Below are positions 5,833 to 5,903 of a DNA stretch of 5,903 bases, piece after piece (the first letter of the stretch is position 1; each line of letters starts with the position of its first letter). The stretch is from Dehalococcoidia bacterium (GTDB lineage Bacteria; Chloroflexota; Dehalococcoidia; UBA2979). Position numbers and translations under genes: made by a program. The DNA lies in NCBI GenBank assembly GCA_023228765.1, contig JALOAM010000180.1, positions 1 to 5,903 on the forward strand, given 5' to 3'. The notes beneath the pieces were generated by a model. It was given only the letters and a program-made list of their open reading frames with translations, ran no database searches and was not told where the DNA came from.

Positions 5833-5903
5833 CTATCCGACCTGGAGCGCGTTGCCCTTCTCGAGCCCCTGCGGGGAGGCACCGCCTCCCGCCGAAGACC
5901 CAG
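5833..5903 (-). CDS. C-terminal end of an unidentified upstream gene (partial)
   Basis: The minus strand has an open frame that enters from the right edge and ends at TAG (5833-5835). It gives 22 residues, GSSAGGGASPQGLEKGNALQVG. The Gly/Ser/Ala-rich run followed by a short amphipathic end looks like a real C-terminus, and the stop is 30 bases before the GTG of the ligase-like gene, the spacing of an operon. The frame is the same as that of the downstream gene. The piece is too short to assign a family, and a chance open frame in GC-rich DNA cannot be excluded. Confidence 0.35.
   Translation of the reverse strand, partial: GSSAGGGASPQGLEKGNALQVG

Noticed and set aside
1..5903. CRISPR arrays, insertion sequences, rRNA or tRNA genes
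   Set aside because: No regularly spaced repeats, transposase motifs, terminal inverted repeats or RNA gene signatures were found on reading both strands.

Overview
High-GC bacterial window in which every supportable gene reads from the minus strand. Several features suggest a Chloroflexota or similar high-GC, Gram-positive-like lineage: a class III CoA-transferase, a lipobox sortase, Thr/Pro-rich linkers after membrane anchors, and GTG/TTG starts. This assignment is inference from style and content; no rRNA or marker gene is present.

In transcription order (right to left): (1) the last 22 codons of an unidentified gene (5833-5903, running off the edge). (2) A 636-residue predicted membrane protein (3892-5802). 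Its cytoplasmic N-terminal half resembles the GCS2/YbdK-type carboxylate-amine ligases of the glutamine-synthetase fold. A proline-rich stretch, one membrane segment, a Thr/Pro linker and a PKD/Ig-like extracellular domain follow. (3) A 144-base gap (3748-3891) holding an AT-richer patch, probably the sortase promoter region; with the ATG start chosen here the gap is 177 bases. (4) A lipoprotein-type sortase with a complete His/Cys/Arg triad (2848-3714). (5) A gap of about 150 bases with a 7-bp perfect hairpin. (6) A 12-helix MFS exporter of the EntS/MFS_3 type (1292-2695). (7) A roughly 200-base gap with a GC-rich palindrome and a purine-rich tandem repeat. (8) The first 363 codons of a class III (CaiB/BaiF-type) CoA-transferase, cut by the left edge (1-1089).

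The ligase-like protein and the sortase both belong to the cell envelope and could be expressed in the same direction, but no sortase-sorted substrate is visible in the window. The MFS exporter and the CoA-transferase have no clear link to them. The best candidate for something undescribed is the membrane-spanning ligase-like protein, which combines an ATP-dependent amide-ligase fold inside the cell with a sensor- or adhesin-like domain outside. The apparent loss of the catalytic Asp in the CoA-transferase is the second point worth checking.
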